This document shows positions 31,964-40,436 of a stretch of DNA of 64,000 bases, one piece after another. The stretch is from assembly GCA_040219355.1 (NCBI GenBank), contig JAVJSN010000014.1, positions 124,001-188,000 of the forward strand, written 5' to 3'. Under the pieces are notes generated by a model. That model ran no database searches. It was given only the letters and a program-made list of their open reading frames with translations, and had not been told where the DNA came from. How positions within the stretch are numbered: position 1 is the stretch's first letter; every line of letters begins with the position of its first letter. Origin of the DNA: MH13 sp040219355. Its GTDB lineage: Bacteria; Pseudomonadota; Alphaproteobacteria; Rhizobiales; MH13. The position numbers were made by a program, and so were the translations under genes.

Positions 31964-33307
31964 ATGGCAGCGCGCGATGTCCTTCTTCACGACTTCATGG
32001 ACCGCGTTGAAGCGCGTAATCCAGGTGAGGATGCCTTTCTCCAGGCCGTCGAAGATGTGGCCAGTGATGTATTGACGGTTGAGAAGGCGCACAGCGAATT
32101 TGCCAGCGCACGTGTCTTAGAGCGATTAACTGAACCTGATCGGATCATTGCGTTTCGCGTGGTCTGGGAAGATGATGCCGGCAATGTCCAGATTAATCGC
32201 GGTTGGCGCGTGCAAACGTCCAACGCCATCGGCCCCTACAAGGGTGGCATCCGTTTTCACCCGACGGTCAGCCCGTCTATTCTAAAATTTCTTGGCTTTG
32301 AGCAAGTCTTCAAGAATGCGCTCACCGGCTTGCCGTTAGGCGGAGGCAAGGGCGGTGCGGATTTTGACCCTAAAGGGCGCAGCGAGCGTGAGATCATGCG
32401 CTTCTGCCAGGCTTTTATGGCGGAGCTGGCGCACCATATAGGCCCAGACCGCGATGTACCGGCTGGCGATATCAATGTCGGTACCCGCGAGATTGGTTAT
32501 CTGTTTGGTGCTTACAAGAGGCATTTTGGACAATTTCACGGAGCGCTGACAGGCAAAGGTCAATCTTTTGGCGGAAGCGCAATGCGTGTTCAGGCAACCG
32601 GGTTTGGGCTCATCTATTTTGTCCAGACCATGCTGGAAGCGCATAAGCACACCATTAAAGCTAAACGCATCGTTATCTCCGGCAAAGGCAATGTGGCCAC
32701 ACACGCCGCTGAAAAGGCCATTGAGGTGGGGGCAAAGGTTATCACCTTGTCGGACACGTCAGGAACGCTGATCGCAGAGGATGGCCTGTCGCTGGAGGCG
32801 GTTCAGTGGGTTCGCGATCAGAAAGCCGCCGGCGGTGAAGTTGCCGAACCTCCAAAGAAATTTGGGTTGACCTTTAAAGCCGGTGAGCTGCCGTGGGGCC
32901 AGGAGGCTGACATTGTGCTGCCATGCGCCACGCAAAACGAGATGAATGGTGACGGCGCGCAGGCTGCTTTGGATGGAGGTGCCATGCTGATCGCCGAAGG
33001 AGCCAACATGCCTTTGACGCCGCAGGCCAGTGCCAAAGTGGACAATGCCGACATTCTGTATGCGCCTGGAAAAGCCTCCAATGCCGGTGGCGTCGCCATT
33101 TCCGGACTGGAGATGAGCCAGGACTCTCATCGCCGCTTTTCCAGCGCTCAGGAGGTCGATGAGGATCTGAAAATGATCATGCGCCGTGTTCACGACACCA
33201 TTGCTGAAGAAGGTCGCGACGGCGGCAAAATCGGTTATCGGCGAGGGGCCAATATTGCCGCCTACCGACGCGTTGCCAGGGCGATCACCGCCTATGGCGT
33301 TCTCTGA
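31964..33307 (+). CDS. gdhA: glutamate dehydrogenase
   Basis: A 447-residue hexameric-type glutamate dehydrogenase that interconverts 2-oxoglutarate plus ammonia and glutamate. The substrate-binding and catalytic region is intact: GPYKGGIRFHPTV, GLPLGGGKGGADFDPKG (catalytic Lys) and DVPAGDINVGTREIGYLFG (catalytic Asp). The nucleotide-binding motif is VVISGKGNVATHAAEKAIEVG-like, ending in the LSDTSG loop. The C-terminal EGANMPLT segment is typical. Length and motifs fit the small NADP-type enzyme. Its product, glutamate, is a common compatible solute. GAGGAGCAGCTG precedes the ATG. The topoisomerase gene starts 15 bases downstream. Confidence 0.93.
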   Translation: MAARDVLLHDFMDRVEARNPGEDAFLQAVEDVASDVLTVEKAHSEFASARVLERLTEPDRIIAFRVVWEDDAGNVQINRGWRVQTSNAIGPYKGGIRFHPTVSPSILKFLGFEQVFKNALTGLPLGGGKGGADFDPKGRSEREIMRFCQAFMAELAHHIGPDRDVPAGDINVGTREIGYLFGAYKRHFGQFHGALTGKGQSFGGSAMRVQATGFGLIYFVQTMLEAHKHTIKAKRIVISGKGNVATHAAEKAIEVGAKVITLSDTSGTLIAEDGLSLEAVQWVRDQKAAGGEVAEPPKKFGLTFKAGELPWGQEADIVLPCATQNEMNGDGAQAALDGGAMLIAEGANMPLTPQASAKVDNADILYAPGKASNAGGVAISGLEMSQDSHRRFSSAQEVDEDLKMIMRRVHDTIAEEGRDGGKIGYRRGANIAAYRRVARAITAYGVL

Positions 33308-33322
33308 TCCACACCGTCCGCC

Positions 33323-34312
33323 ATGTTGGTCGTTGATCCCACAAAGTTTCCGATCCGTCGGAAGATCCAAGACAGTCAGGCGACTTACGTTTGGAGCGAG
33401 CGGCGCGAAACGGTTGCCGAAACCCGACTGGTCGCCCGCCTTGATGCGTTGGCCGTACCCCCAGCCTGGGATCCAGCGTTCTTTGCTGCCTCTGGTCGTT
33501 GTAAGGTTCAAGCGCTAGCGATTGATGGATCAGGTAAGGAACAGGCGATCTACGCAGCCTGGTTTCGAGAGAAACGCGAAACCGACAAGTTCGCTGATTT
33601 ATGGGCATTTGGCGCGGCATTGCCAAACATTCGACGACGTGCAGTCGGGATCTTGCGTGATGACCAGTCCGACCCGTTTAGCAAAGCTGTCGCTGCCTGC
33701 GTCCTTACGATTGATGAAGGTGCCTTGCGTGTCGGCTCGCGAACCTACCGCCAGTCGAATGGCACCGTTGGTGCCGTCAGTTTACAGGGTAAGCACATTG
33801 AGGTTGGAGACCGCTCGGTCGAGCTGAGCTTTACTGCCAAAGGCGGCAAAGAGCGGTTTGTCCGCCTGTGCCAGCCGGATCTGATTGCGTATCTGAAGGC
33901 GCGGAAAGTGAAAGCGAACGAGGACCTGTTCGCCGTTCTACTTGGATCGCTGTCGCGCAAAGTCCGCCCGCGCCATATCAGCCAGTGGTTGGCAGACAAT
34001 GCCTCACAGCTAAAGGCAGCAGACCTGCGTCTCAACCCTTACACAGCCAAGAGTTTTCGGTTGTGGCATGCAAGCGCTGCGGCGTTTGCGCATGAGCAGA
34101 GCACTGATGGCAAAGCGACAATCAAAGCTATGAGCCAAGCAGCAGCGAAGCGACTCGGTAATACGGCGACAGTGGCCCGCAACAGCTATATTCATCCCGA
34201 TGTCCTGGCTGCTGAGCTTCTCAAAAAGCGCTCGAAAATTTGGAATGCGGCACGCGCTCGTCCATTCGTGGCCAGGGCCGATGCCGCCCTGTTGGCTTTT
34301 CTTAGCTCATAA
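33323..34312 (+). CDS. type IB DNA topoisomerase
   Basis: A 329-residue poxvirus-like bacterial topoisomerase IB that relaxes supercoils through a 3'-phosphotyrosine. The N-terminal domain has the expected AVPPAWDPAFFAASGRCKVQALAIDGSGKEQAIYAAWFREKRETDKF pattern. The catalytic core holds SFTAKGGKERFV (Lys), KSFRLWHASA (Arg and His) and TVARNSYIHP (active Tyr). Bacterial topoisomerase IB genes often sit in stress or repair clusters. It is probably co-transcribed with gdhA. The ATG at 33323 is the first in frame. Confidence 0.88.
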   Translation: MLVVDPTKFPIRRKIQDSQATYVWSERRETVAETRLVARLDALAVPPAWDPAFFAASGRCKVQALAIDGSGKEQAIYAAWFREKRETDKFADLWAFGAALPNIRRRAVGILRDDQSDPFSKAVAACVLTIDEGALRVGSRTYRQSNGTVGAVSLQGKHIEVGDRSVELSFTAKGGKERFVRLCQPDLIAYLKARKVKANEDLFAVLLGSLSRKVRPRHISQWLADNASQLKAADLRLNPYTAKSFRLWHASAAAFAHEQSTDGKATIKAMSQAAAKRLGNTATVARNSYIHPDVLAAELLKKRSKIWNAARARPFVARADAALLAFLSS

Positions 34313-34316
34313 AAAA

Positions 34317-34343
34317 ACCGCCAGTCCGGGGGGAACTGGCGGT
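34317..34343 (-). terminator. terminator between topoisomerase IB and the anchored protein gene
   Basis: A 9-bp stem (ACCGCCAGT with ACTGGCGGT) has a 9-base loop. A run of seven A on its left acts as the T-tract for minus-strand transcription. It may also end plus-strand transcripts less efficiently. Confidence 0.75.
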
Positions 34344-34366
34344 CGATAATGGCCTTTGGTTGAGCC

Positions 34367-34651
34367 TTAATTTTGTGCTGGCTCAACTTCAAGCGTTGGC
34401 AGCGTGATTTCTCGCTCGTTGGTGGTGATTTCCACGTTTGGCACTTCAACCGTTTCGGTCGTCGTACCGATATCGACGCTGCCTGTTTCGACATCAAACT
34501 CTGGGGCCTGGCCGCCTTCAACCTGGATGTCGACTGTTGGCATGCGTGCTTCCTGGGTCTGCTCGACGTCTACGAAGTAGAACGCGCCGTAAGCGACAAC
34601 TGCCAAAGCAGCGACACCCAAAACCACACCGAAAATCTTACCGTTGCTCAT
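34367..34651 (-). CDS. small membrane-anchored protein, unknown
   Basis: A 94-residue protein. One N-terminal membrane helix (IFGVVLGVAALAVVAYGAFYFVDV) is followed by a periplasmic acidic tail with a repeating pattern of short Val/Glu/Thr strands (PTVDIQVEGG, EFDVETGSVDIG, ETVEVPNVEITT, EITLPTLEVEP). Family unknown. The ATG at 34651 follows GAAGGAGAA; a longer reading from 34672 is not needed. The gene has a perfect EcfG promoter about 78 bases upstream and its own terminator. Confidence 0.75.
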   Translation of the reverse strand: MSNGKIFGVVLGVAALAVVAYGAFYFVDVEQTQEARMPTVDIQVEGGQAPEFDVETGSVDIGTTTETVEVPNVEITTNEREITLPTLEVEPAQN

Positions 34652-34680
34652 GATAATTCTCCTTCGTGTCATGTTCGACC

Positions 34681-34702
34681 CAGTGTTGGAAAACCAACAC
34701 TG
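34681..34702 (-). other. leader hairpin of the small anchored protein gene
   Basis: A 9-bp perfect stem (CAGTGTTGG with CCAACACTG) has an AAAA loop. It lies inside the predicted 5' untranslated region between the EcfG promoter and the start codon. No T-tract follows, so a stabilising or control hairpin is more likely than a terminator. Confidence 0.55.
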
Positions 34703-34728
34703 ATCATGCTGTGATCTATCGAAAGGAG

Positions 34729-34753
34729 AACGACGTGATCGAAGATTGGTTCC
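34729..34753 (-). promoter_or_regulatory. EcfG-type promoter of the small anchored protein gene
   Basis: On the minus strand GGAAC (34749-34753), 16-base spacer, CGTT (34729-34732). It is a perfect consensus and the rightmost EcfG site recognised in the window. Confidence 0.83.
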
Positions 34754-34892
34754 ACGCCTGGACCAAATTTAAATTTTGTCTCGGCAACACTCAATCTGAT
34801 CGCCTGGGTAGAGGTCATCCTGTCCGGTTTGAACGAACACGGAGCGCTGGAACAGCGACGTTCGAACGACTGCCCGCGTAAAAGCCTCGTGA

Positions 34893-35906
34893 TTAGTGCG
34901 TAGGCATTGAGGATTGGCGCACAACAAGGTTGGTTTCGATCTTAACGCAAACTGGTCCTTGGTCTGATTTGAGCGCTGACAGGATAAGCTCAGCCGCCTG
35001 TTCGCCGATCCGGCGCGGGTGAGGATCAATCGTTGTTATGGTCGGCACGCATATATCGGCGATCTCGTAAGCGCCAAAACCTGCAATGGCTATGTCCTCG
35101 GGCACACGTACACCGCGCCGCTGACATTCACTCATCGCGCCGAACGCAGAAAGGTCCGAAACACAAATCACTGCCTCTGTGTCGGGCAATTCTATAAGCA
35201 GGCGAGCCATCGCATCCGCGCCCTCGCGCATGGAAATCGGTGGTGTTCCAGCACCAATCAGCCGTGTTGGGTCGATGCCCTGCGAAGACATAGCCTGAAT
35301 GAACCCTCTGCGCCGATCGGCGCCACGCGTATCGCCATCGGTATCGCCGCCTATGAAGGCTATGCGGCGGCGGCCGGTTGCAATCAAATGCTCGACCATA
35401 GCCTGCATGGTGGCAGCATTGGAAAACCCAACGACATGGCCGATAGGCTCCGGGGGCAGATCCCACGTTTCGATGATGGGAATGCCAGAACTGGTGAGCA
35501 GGCGTCGGGTGCGTTCGGTGTGGCGACCACCGGTGAGAACCATCGCCTCTGGCCTGCGGCGCAAAAGCTGCTCTACCAGCCTTTCTTCCTCTTTGATGTT
35601 GTAATTGGTGTAGCCAAGGATAACTTGCAGCCCGTTCTGGCCCAAGCGGTCGGACAGTCCGCCGACAGTGTCGGCAAAGTTGGCGTTGTTGATCAAAGGA
35701 ATGGTGATAGCAACGAAACCGGTCTTTTGCGATCTCAGATTGGCTGCGGTGCTATCGAACACATAGCCAAGATCATCTGCAACTTTGCGAATTTCCTGGC
35801 GTGTCTCCGGCCTGACCGACGTATCGGCTTTGAAAGCTCTGCTGACGGTCATAACCGAGACCCCAGCGGCCTTGGCCACATCCTTCATCGTTATTGCGCG
35901 CTGCAT
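34893..35906 (-). CDS. LacI-family transcription regulator
   Basis: A 337-residue repressor. The N-terminal helix-turn-helix is MKDVAKAAGVSVMTVSRAF with the hinge NLRSQKTG. The periplasmic-binding-protein-like sensor runs from about residue 62 (VAITIPLINNANFADTVGGL) to the C-terminus (IGEQAAELILSAL). It resembles gluconate-type GntR repressors in the sensor start. It probably binds a sugar acid or its phosphate and controls the palindromes TGTTATCGATAACA found at 39.3, 41.2 and 44.6 kb. The start may be the ATG at 35906 or the one at 35888. It is transcribed in the same direction as, but separately from, the ABC operon. Confidence 0.9.
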   Translation of the reverse strand: MQRAITMKDVAKAAGVSVMTVSRAFKADTSVRPETRQEIRKVADDLGYVFDSTAANLRSQKTGFVAITIPLINNANFADTVGGLSDRLGQNGLQVILGYTNYNIKEEERLVEQLLRRRPEAMVLTGGRHTERTRRLLTSSGIPIIETWDLPPEPIGHVVGFSNAATMQAMVEHLIATGRRRIAFIGGDTDGDTRGADRRRGFIQAMSSQGIDPTRLIGAGTPPISMREGADAMARLLIELPDTEAVICVSDLSAFGAMSECQRRGVRVPEDIAIAGFGAYEIADICVPTITTIDPHPRRIGEQAAELILSALKSDQGPVCVKIETNLVVRQSSMPTH

Positions 35907-36067
35907 GCGGGTGTCCCCATACTCCTAGGCCCGACGGTTGTGGTCAGTATGCCAATCGCGGTTTCTTCCATCTTCCAGCAGGCAAGTCCAGAAGGCCTGA
36001 TGACGATAACCTGGCGCAACAGCGAGCCGCGCCCGTACTGCACTCGCTTGCCAACAAAATAGCAAAA

Positions 36068-36091
36068 AGGCCGGGCATGGCTGCCCGGCCT
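36068..36091 (-). terminator. terminator of the sugar ABC operon
   Basis: A 10-bp G/C-rich stem (AGGCCGGGCA with TGCCCGGCCT), followed on the minus strand by TTTTTGCT, about 30 bases beyond the substrate-binding protein stop. Confidence 0.85.
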
Positions 36092-36120
36092 GAACAATGC
36101 TTTAAAGAAAGCCGTTGCGC

Positions 36121-37269
36121 CTAGCGCTCCAGAGCGCCGACCCCGGAAAAGCGAAACGCTTCCTGTTCCAGCGCATCGATTTCCTCAATGCTCATCTCGT
36201 CATTGGCGATCGTGATCCGGCCAAGGAAGATGAGTGGCAGCTCGTCTTCGCGGCCTTCGAGATGATATTTGATCGCTTCAGCAACCGCAGCGCCGACATC
36301 ATCGCCCATACGCATCGGCGTAGCATCCAATTCGCCGTTGCGAATGGCCTCCAGCTCAAGCCCGGTGCCGCCCCAGCCGGTCGAGAAGATCTCGCCTTCT
36401 ACGCCCATAGCCAGCTGGGCTTCCACTGATCCCATTGCCATAGCAGTGTTAGCGTTATGGATGATCGTCGCTTCGGGATAGGATTGCAGGATGAAATTGG
36501 TGCCGTCGAACCCACCTTCACGACGATATTCGCCGTAGTGTTCGTAGGCTAAATTCCAGTTTCCTTTTTCTTCCACGCAAGCGGCAAAATCACCCGACCG
36601 TTGATTGTCGGTGATGCCAGGGATGCCGCGGTTCATCGCATAAGTCTGGTCTGGGCCTAAGCGCTCAATCATGTAGTCGCAAATCAGCAACGCACCTTCA
36701 GAGGCTGAGAAGTCAAACCAACCAGCTGGCTGGTTTTCCAAGTATTTGGGCGGCGTGAAGAACGAAATGACGAAAGTGGTGAAATCTTCAGTCCCGGCCA
36801 ACTTGTCGATGTTATCGGCCTGCGTCGCTAGCTCAGATGGTCCAAAGAGGACAAAATCCCAAATGTCGGCATCTTGAATGACCTGCGTGGTGTAGGTCGC
36901 CTGCAAAGAATGCTCGATCTGTCGTGACGCAAATTCGGTTGTTTCGTATTCGATTCCCAACTCGTCGAGGCGCGCGGTAAAGGCCAAATACATCCGCGCC
37001 CAAAAGTCTGACACATCGGCCGATGGGTAAACCAGGGCTATCTGCAACGGCTCATCCTGCTCCACTGCTAATGGCACGGCAGCCGATCCGACAACCTCAC
37101 GCAGTGCCTCAAGCTCTCCAGGCCGGTTCATCTGTTCAACGAGATAAAAATCTCGATCCTCATCACCCTCGACCGCCATGAGTGGTATCTGCCTGTCGTT
37201 CTGAGCAAGCGCCACTCCGGCGGTGCATGCCATGAGGCCTGCGGCAAGTGCTGTGATCGCATGTTTCAT
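36121..37269 (-). CDS. periplasmic sugar-binding protein of an ABC transporter
   Basis: A 382-residue secreted protein. It has a signal peptide (MKHAITALAAGLMACTAGVALAQ, cleavage likely after ALA) and a type-1 periplasmic binding fold of the ribose/LuxP/TorT group (QIALVYPSADVSDFWARMYLAFTARLDELGI; VLFGPSELATQADNIDKL; ATIIHNANTAMAMGSVEAQLAMG). It delivers a sugar or sugar-acid to the membrane permease encoded just upstream. It is the last gene of the ATPase-permease-binding-protein unit and ends at a terminator. The substrate is not readable; the surrounding enzymes suggest an aldonic acid or ketose. Confidence 0.87.
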   Translation of the reverse strand: MKHAITALAAGLMACTAGVALAQNDRQIPLMAVEGDEDRDFYLVEQMNRPGELEALREVVGSAAVPLAVEQDEPLQIALVYPSADVSDFWARMYLAFTARLDELGIEYETTEFASRQIEHSLQATYTTQVIQDADIWDFVLFGPSELATQADNIDKLAGTEDFTTFVISFFTPPKYLENQPAGWFDFSASEGALLICDYMIERLGPDQTYAMNRGIPGITDNQRSGDFAACVEEKGNWNLAYEHYGEYRREGGFDGTNFILQSYPEATIIHNANTAMAMGSVEAQLAMGVEGEIFSTGWGGTGLELEAIRNGELDATPMRMGDDVGAAVAEAIKYHLEGREDELPLIFLGRITIANDEMSIEEIDALEQEAFRFSGVGALER

Positions 37270-37325
37270 TGTGTTTTCTCCCTTTATTGTTTGTTTTCTG
37301 CCTGCAATTTTTGAGCTGACTGGAT

Positions 37326-38477
37326 TTAACCGGAGCGGTTGGGGTCACCGGCAAAACCCCAGCCAAGCAGCAAGATGATTGCCAGCGCACCGACGATCAT
37401 GCCGATCAGTTTGAGCAATCGCTGCGTCTCCGGAAGGGCAAGCGCGGCCAAGATTCCCTGCGCTCCATCACGATCTTTTTTCTGAAGCCAGGTGTAGAGC
37501 GCGACCGACGTCACAATGACGACGCCTGAGCCAACGGACTGCCAGAAAAATTCGATCCGCAGCGTGACCAGTGCGTTGATCATCAAGGCTAGCAAGAGAA
37601 CACCGGCCAGTGATCCCAATAGCGATGCACGCCCGCCGAAGAGCGACGTTCCACCCACAACCACTGCTGCAATGACATGCAGATTGAAGTAAGGTGCGCT
37701 TGTCGCTTGGACCGCATTGAGCTTGCCGAGAAGCATAACCCCGGCCAAGCCAGCCATCGCGCCCATCAAAACATAGGCATAGATCTTGTGCCGGTCGATT
37801 GCGATGCCGGTCAGCTCGGCGGCCTGAGGTTCCGATCCGATGGCAATGGTGTAGCGGCCAAAATGCGTCCGCGTCAGCAGCACCCAACCCGCCAGCATCG
37901 TCAACAACCCGATGCATACGGGAATTGGAAGGAACCAGCTGATTTGTCCCCGACCAATATTGGTAATGAGATCAGGATAACGCGCGAGGACCAGGCCCTT
38001 GGCCAGAACCAGCGCGAACCCGCGATAAACAAGATCCATGGCCAAGGTGCCGATCAGATCAGGCACCTTAAACTTGGTAATGATGAGACCGTTGATCAGT
38101 CCCATCGTGGCTCCCAACGCAATGGCAACCGACACACCGGCCCATGCTGGAAAGCCGTAAACCTTCATCAGAAAGCCAGCGATGATCGTACTGAGCGCTG
38201 CGACCGACCCAATTGACAGATCAATGCCACGCTGGGTGATGACGAAGGTCATCGCCATGGCCATTGGCATATAAAGTGCCGATTCCAGCAGGATGATCTC
38301 AAGGTTAGAGAGGCGGAAATACCGGGCCGGTTCAAGGATCGCCATAACGAGCAAAATGGCTGCGATCATCGCCACCGGAGCGATGATGCCCATGTAGGGT
38401 TCGAGTCGTGTTCGAAGGTCAGGGGCGCCGTCGGGGGGAGACGCGACTGTTGTGTTGGTCACCGGACTGGTGGTCAT
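37326..38477 (-). CDS. sugar ABC transporter permease (RbsC/FrcC type)
   Basis: A 383-residue integral membrane protein with about nine to ten hydrophobic segments. It carries the BPD_transp_2 signature: SALYMPMAMAMTFVITQRGIDLSIGSVAALS and the conserved SLFGGRASLLGSLAGVLLLALMINAL region. It forms the membrane channel as a homodimer. The ATG at 38477 follows CAGGAGAAG and gives a normal N-terminus; the longer reading to 38519 would overlap the ATPase gene. It lies 16 bases after the ATPase stop. Confidence 0.9.
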   Translation of the reverse strand: MTTSPVTNTTVASPPDGAPDLRTRLEPYMGIIAPVAMIAAILLVMAILEPARYFRLSNLEIILLESALYMPMAMAMTFVITQRGIDLSIGSVAALSTIIAGFLMKVYGFPAWAGVSVAIALGATMGLINGLIITKFKVPDLIGTLAMDLVYRGFALVLAKGLVLARYPDLITNIGRGQISWFLPIPVCIGLLTMLAGWVLLTRTHFGRYTIAIGSEPQAAELTGIAIDRHKIYAYVLMGAMAGLAGVMLLGKLNAVQATSAPYFNLHVIAAVVVGGTSLFGGRASLLGSLAGVLLLALMINALVTLRIEFFWQSVGSGVVIVTSVALYTWLQKKDRDGAQGILAALALPETQRLLKLIGMIVGALAIILLLGWGFAGDPNRSG

Positions 38478-38493
38478 CTCGTGCTTCTCCTGC

Positions 38494-39255
38494 TCAGGCG
38501 TCTTCGGACGCGCCGACAATCATGCCGAGAACGTCTTGTGTGGTAACATCTTGGGTCTTGACGACGCCGACTCGTTTTCCACGCCGCATCACCTGGACGC
38601 GGTCGGCCACTTCAAAAACATCGTCGAGAGAATGCGAGATCAGAATGATTGCCAGACCTTGCTCGCGCAGAGTCTCGATTAGGCGTAACGTTCGCGCTGT
38701 TTCCTGGGGGCCCAGCGCTGCGGTTGGCTCATCCATCACAAGAACGCGTAGATCGGAATGATAAACTGCGCGCGCAATGGCAATCGCCTGACGTTGGCCG
38801 CCAGATAAGCTTGCAGCCGGGCTGTCCATATCAGGCAACCGTACGCCTAGCCGCTCGAAGAGCACCGTTTCAGCCTCTTGTCGCATGCGCCGATTATCCA
38901 GCAGTGGGACGCCGAGAAAATTGGTTGTCAGCTCGTTGCCGAGAAACACATTGGCCGCTGGCGGCAGATGATCGGCCAGCGCAAGGGTCTGGTAGACCGC
39001 ATCAATTCCCAGCGCGATGGCATCGGAATGGTCGGACATCAACAGCGGCTCGCCATCCATCTCGATGCGCCCAGCGCTGGGTTGATAAACACCGGTCAAA
39101 ATCTTGATCAGGGTGGATTTGCCTGCGCCATTGTCGCCGACGATGGCAAGCACTTCTCCAGCATATGCGTCTAGATCGACCCCGTTGAGCGCGACCACGC
39201 CGCCAAACCTTTTGGTAATGTTGCGCATCAAAATTACAGGCTTTTGGTCGGCCAA
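38494..39255 (-). CDS. sugar ABC transporter ATP-binding protein, single domain
   Basis: A 253-residue ATPase with Walker A GDNGAGKSTLIK, signature LSGGQRQAIAIARAV, Walker B LRVLVMDEPTAALG and the switch His in IILISHSLDDVF. Most ribose-type importers use a tandem ATPase of about 500 residues; this one is a single domain and should dimerise, as in the rhizobial FrcBCA fructose importer. It is the first gene of the operon. Two operator-like palindromes lie 58-95 bases upstream. Confidence 0.92.
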   Translation of the reverse strand: MADQKPVILMRNITKRFGGVVALNGVDLDAYAGEVLAIVGDNGAGKSTLIKILTGVYQPSAGRIEMDGEPLLMSDHSDAIALGIDAVYQTLALADHLPPAANVFLGNELTTNFLGVPLLDNRRMRQEAETVLFERLGVRLPDMDSPAASLSGGQRQAIAIARAVYHSDLRVLVMDEPTAALGPQETARTLRLIETLREQGLAIILISHSLDDVFEVADRVQVMRRGKRVGVVKTQDVTTQDVLGMIVGASEDA

Positions 39256-39312
39256 GTTCCAGGCCCTCCCTTTGATACCTAACGCCCTCTTGATGGAGCT
39301 GCCTTCAGCTTA

Positions 39313-39326
39313 TGTTATCGATATCA
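39313..39326. promoter_or_regulatory. LacI-type operator, ABC operon
   Basis: TGTTATCGATATCA, a one-base variant of the palindrome TGTTATCGATAACA found perfect at 41247. It lies 58 bases upstream of the ATPase start. Confidence 0.7.
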
Positions 39327-39336
39327 TTCGTCAATG

Positions 39337-39350
39337 GGGTATCGGTAACA
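39337..39350. promoter_or_regulatory. second LacI-type operator, ABC operon
   Basis: GGGTATCGGTAACA is a degenerate version of the same palindrome, centred 24 bases from the first. Two such sites on the same promoter could allow cooperative binding. Confidence 0.5.
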
Positions 39351-39515
39351 TTTTTGATAATTGTCGCAGAAAAAGTTCTACGCAGAATGACGAGAGGGAA
39401 AATTGTGTTTGTTTTTCAGTGTTTTATTGATAATACTGTTCTGCAATCGTCATATAATGGTGAACGCAGCCATAGCAAAATTCCGTGACGATCTGACCGA
39501 TTGCGTGTCGCGTGG

Positions 39516-40403
39516 TCATTTGAACTGCTCTCTGTCCGGCCCACGGAAAAATTCCATCAGCGCTGCCTCGTCCTCACCGCCCAATCCTGCTGCGGTCATC
39601 ATGCGATGGATTTCGCCGCAAAGCGCAGTGAGTGGCATCGCGGTGTTCGTTTTGCGGGCGAGGTCCTGCACGCCGTTGAGATCCTTGACCATATTGTCGA
39701 TCCGACCGGTACGCCGATAATCCTTGGTTGCGAAGCGCGGCATGTACTCTTGCAGCAGAGCGCTGTCAGCTCGCCCGCCTTTTAGGGCCTGCGGTATTTT
39801 TTGAGCATCGACGCCGGCGTCCAGCGCAAGCTGGGTGGCCTCGGCAACCGCAAGAAAGCCAAGCCCGCAAAGCACCTGATTGATCAGCTTGGTCGTTTGG
39901 CCCGCGCCGACGGGGCCCATATGGGTGTAGTTTGAAGCAACGTGTTGCAGCACCGTGTGCGCATCTTTCACATCTTCATCGCTGCCGCCCGCCATAAGGG
40001 TCAACTCGCCGATCAGCGCTTTGGGTGCACCGCCCGATAGGGGGCTATCAACCCATCGCAGGCCGTGCTGCGACGCCTTTTCGGCCAGGTCCTGAGTGGC
40101 GCCTGGATCGATTGAGGACATATCGATGATCAGTGTGCCGGGCTTTGCACCCACTGCCACACCGCTTTCGCCAAAAACCGCAGCATCCACAATGTGAGGC
40201 GCGTTGAGCGATGTGATCACATAGGGTGATGTAGCGGCGGCCTCGGCAGCACTGGCAGCACCCTTTGCGCCTTGGTCAACCAAGGTCTGGACTTTCACCT
40301 CATCAAGATCAAAGACCGTTAGGTTCTGACCGGTGGCGATCAGGCGGGCGCCAATGGCGCCGCCCATCGCGCCTGCGCCGATCAGCGTGACATCAAGCGG
40401 CAT
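39516..40403 (-). CDS. NAD(P)-dependent beta-hydroxyacid dehydrogenase
   Basis: A 295-residue 6-phosphogluconate dehydrogenase-like enzyme of the 3-hydroxyisobutyrate/tartronate semialdehyde reductase family. It has the N-terminal cofactor motif IGAGAMGGAIGARL, the substrate loop DSPLSGGAPKALIGELTLMAGG, the catalytic Lys in GQTTKLINQVL and a C-terminal all-helical domain (FATKDYRRTGRIDNMVKDLN). It lies 33 bases after the SDR gene on the same strand. A second paralogue is encoded at 43268-44137. Substrates of such enzymes are 3-hydroxy acids; the specific one is open. Confidence 0.87.
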   Translation of the reverse strand: MPLDVTLIGAGAMGGAIGARLIATGQNLTVFDLDEVKVQTLVDQGAKGAASAAEAAATSPYVITSLNAPHIVDAAVFGESGVAVGAKPGTLIIDMSSIDPGATQDLAEKASQHGLRWVDSPLSGGAPKALIGELTLMAGGSDEDVKDAHTVLQHVASNYTHMGPVGAGQTTKLINQVLCGLGFLAVAEATQLALDAGVDAQKIPQALKGGRADSALLQEYMPRFATKDYRRTGRIDNMVKDLNGVQDLARKTNTAMPLTALCGEIHRMMTAAGLGGEDEAALMEFFRGPDREQFK

Positions 40404-40436
40404 AGAGTATCTCCTTCAAGACCATCGTAACGGGGT

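Noticed and set aside
34666..34881. Plus-strand 71-codon frame between the anchored protein and lacI genes
   Set aside because: It overlaps a promoter and hairpin and has no ribosome site or motif.
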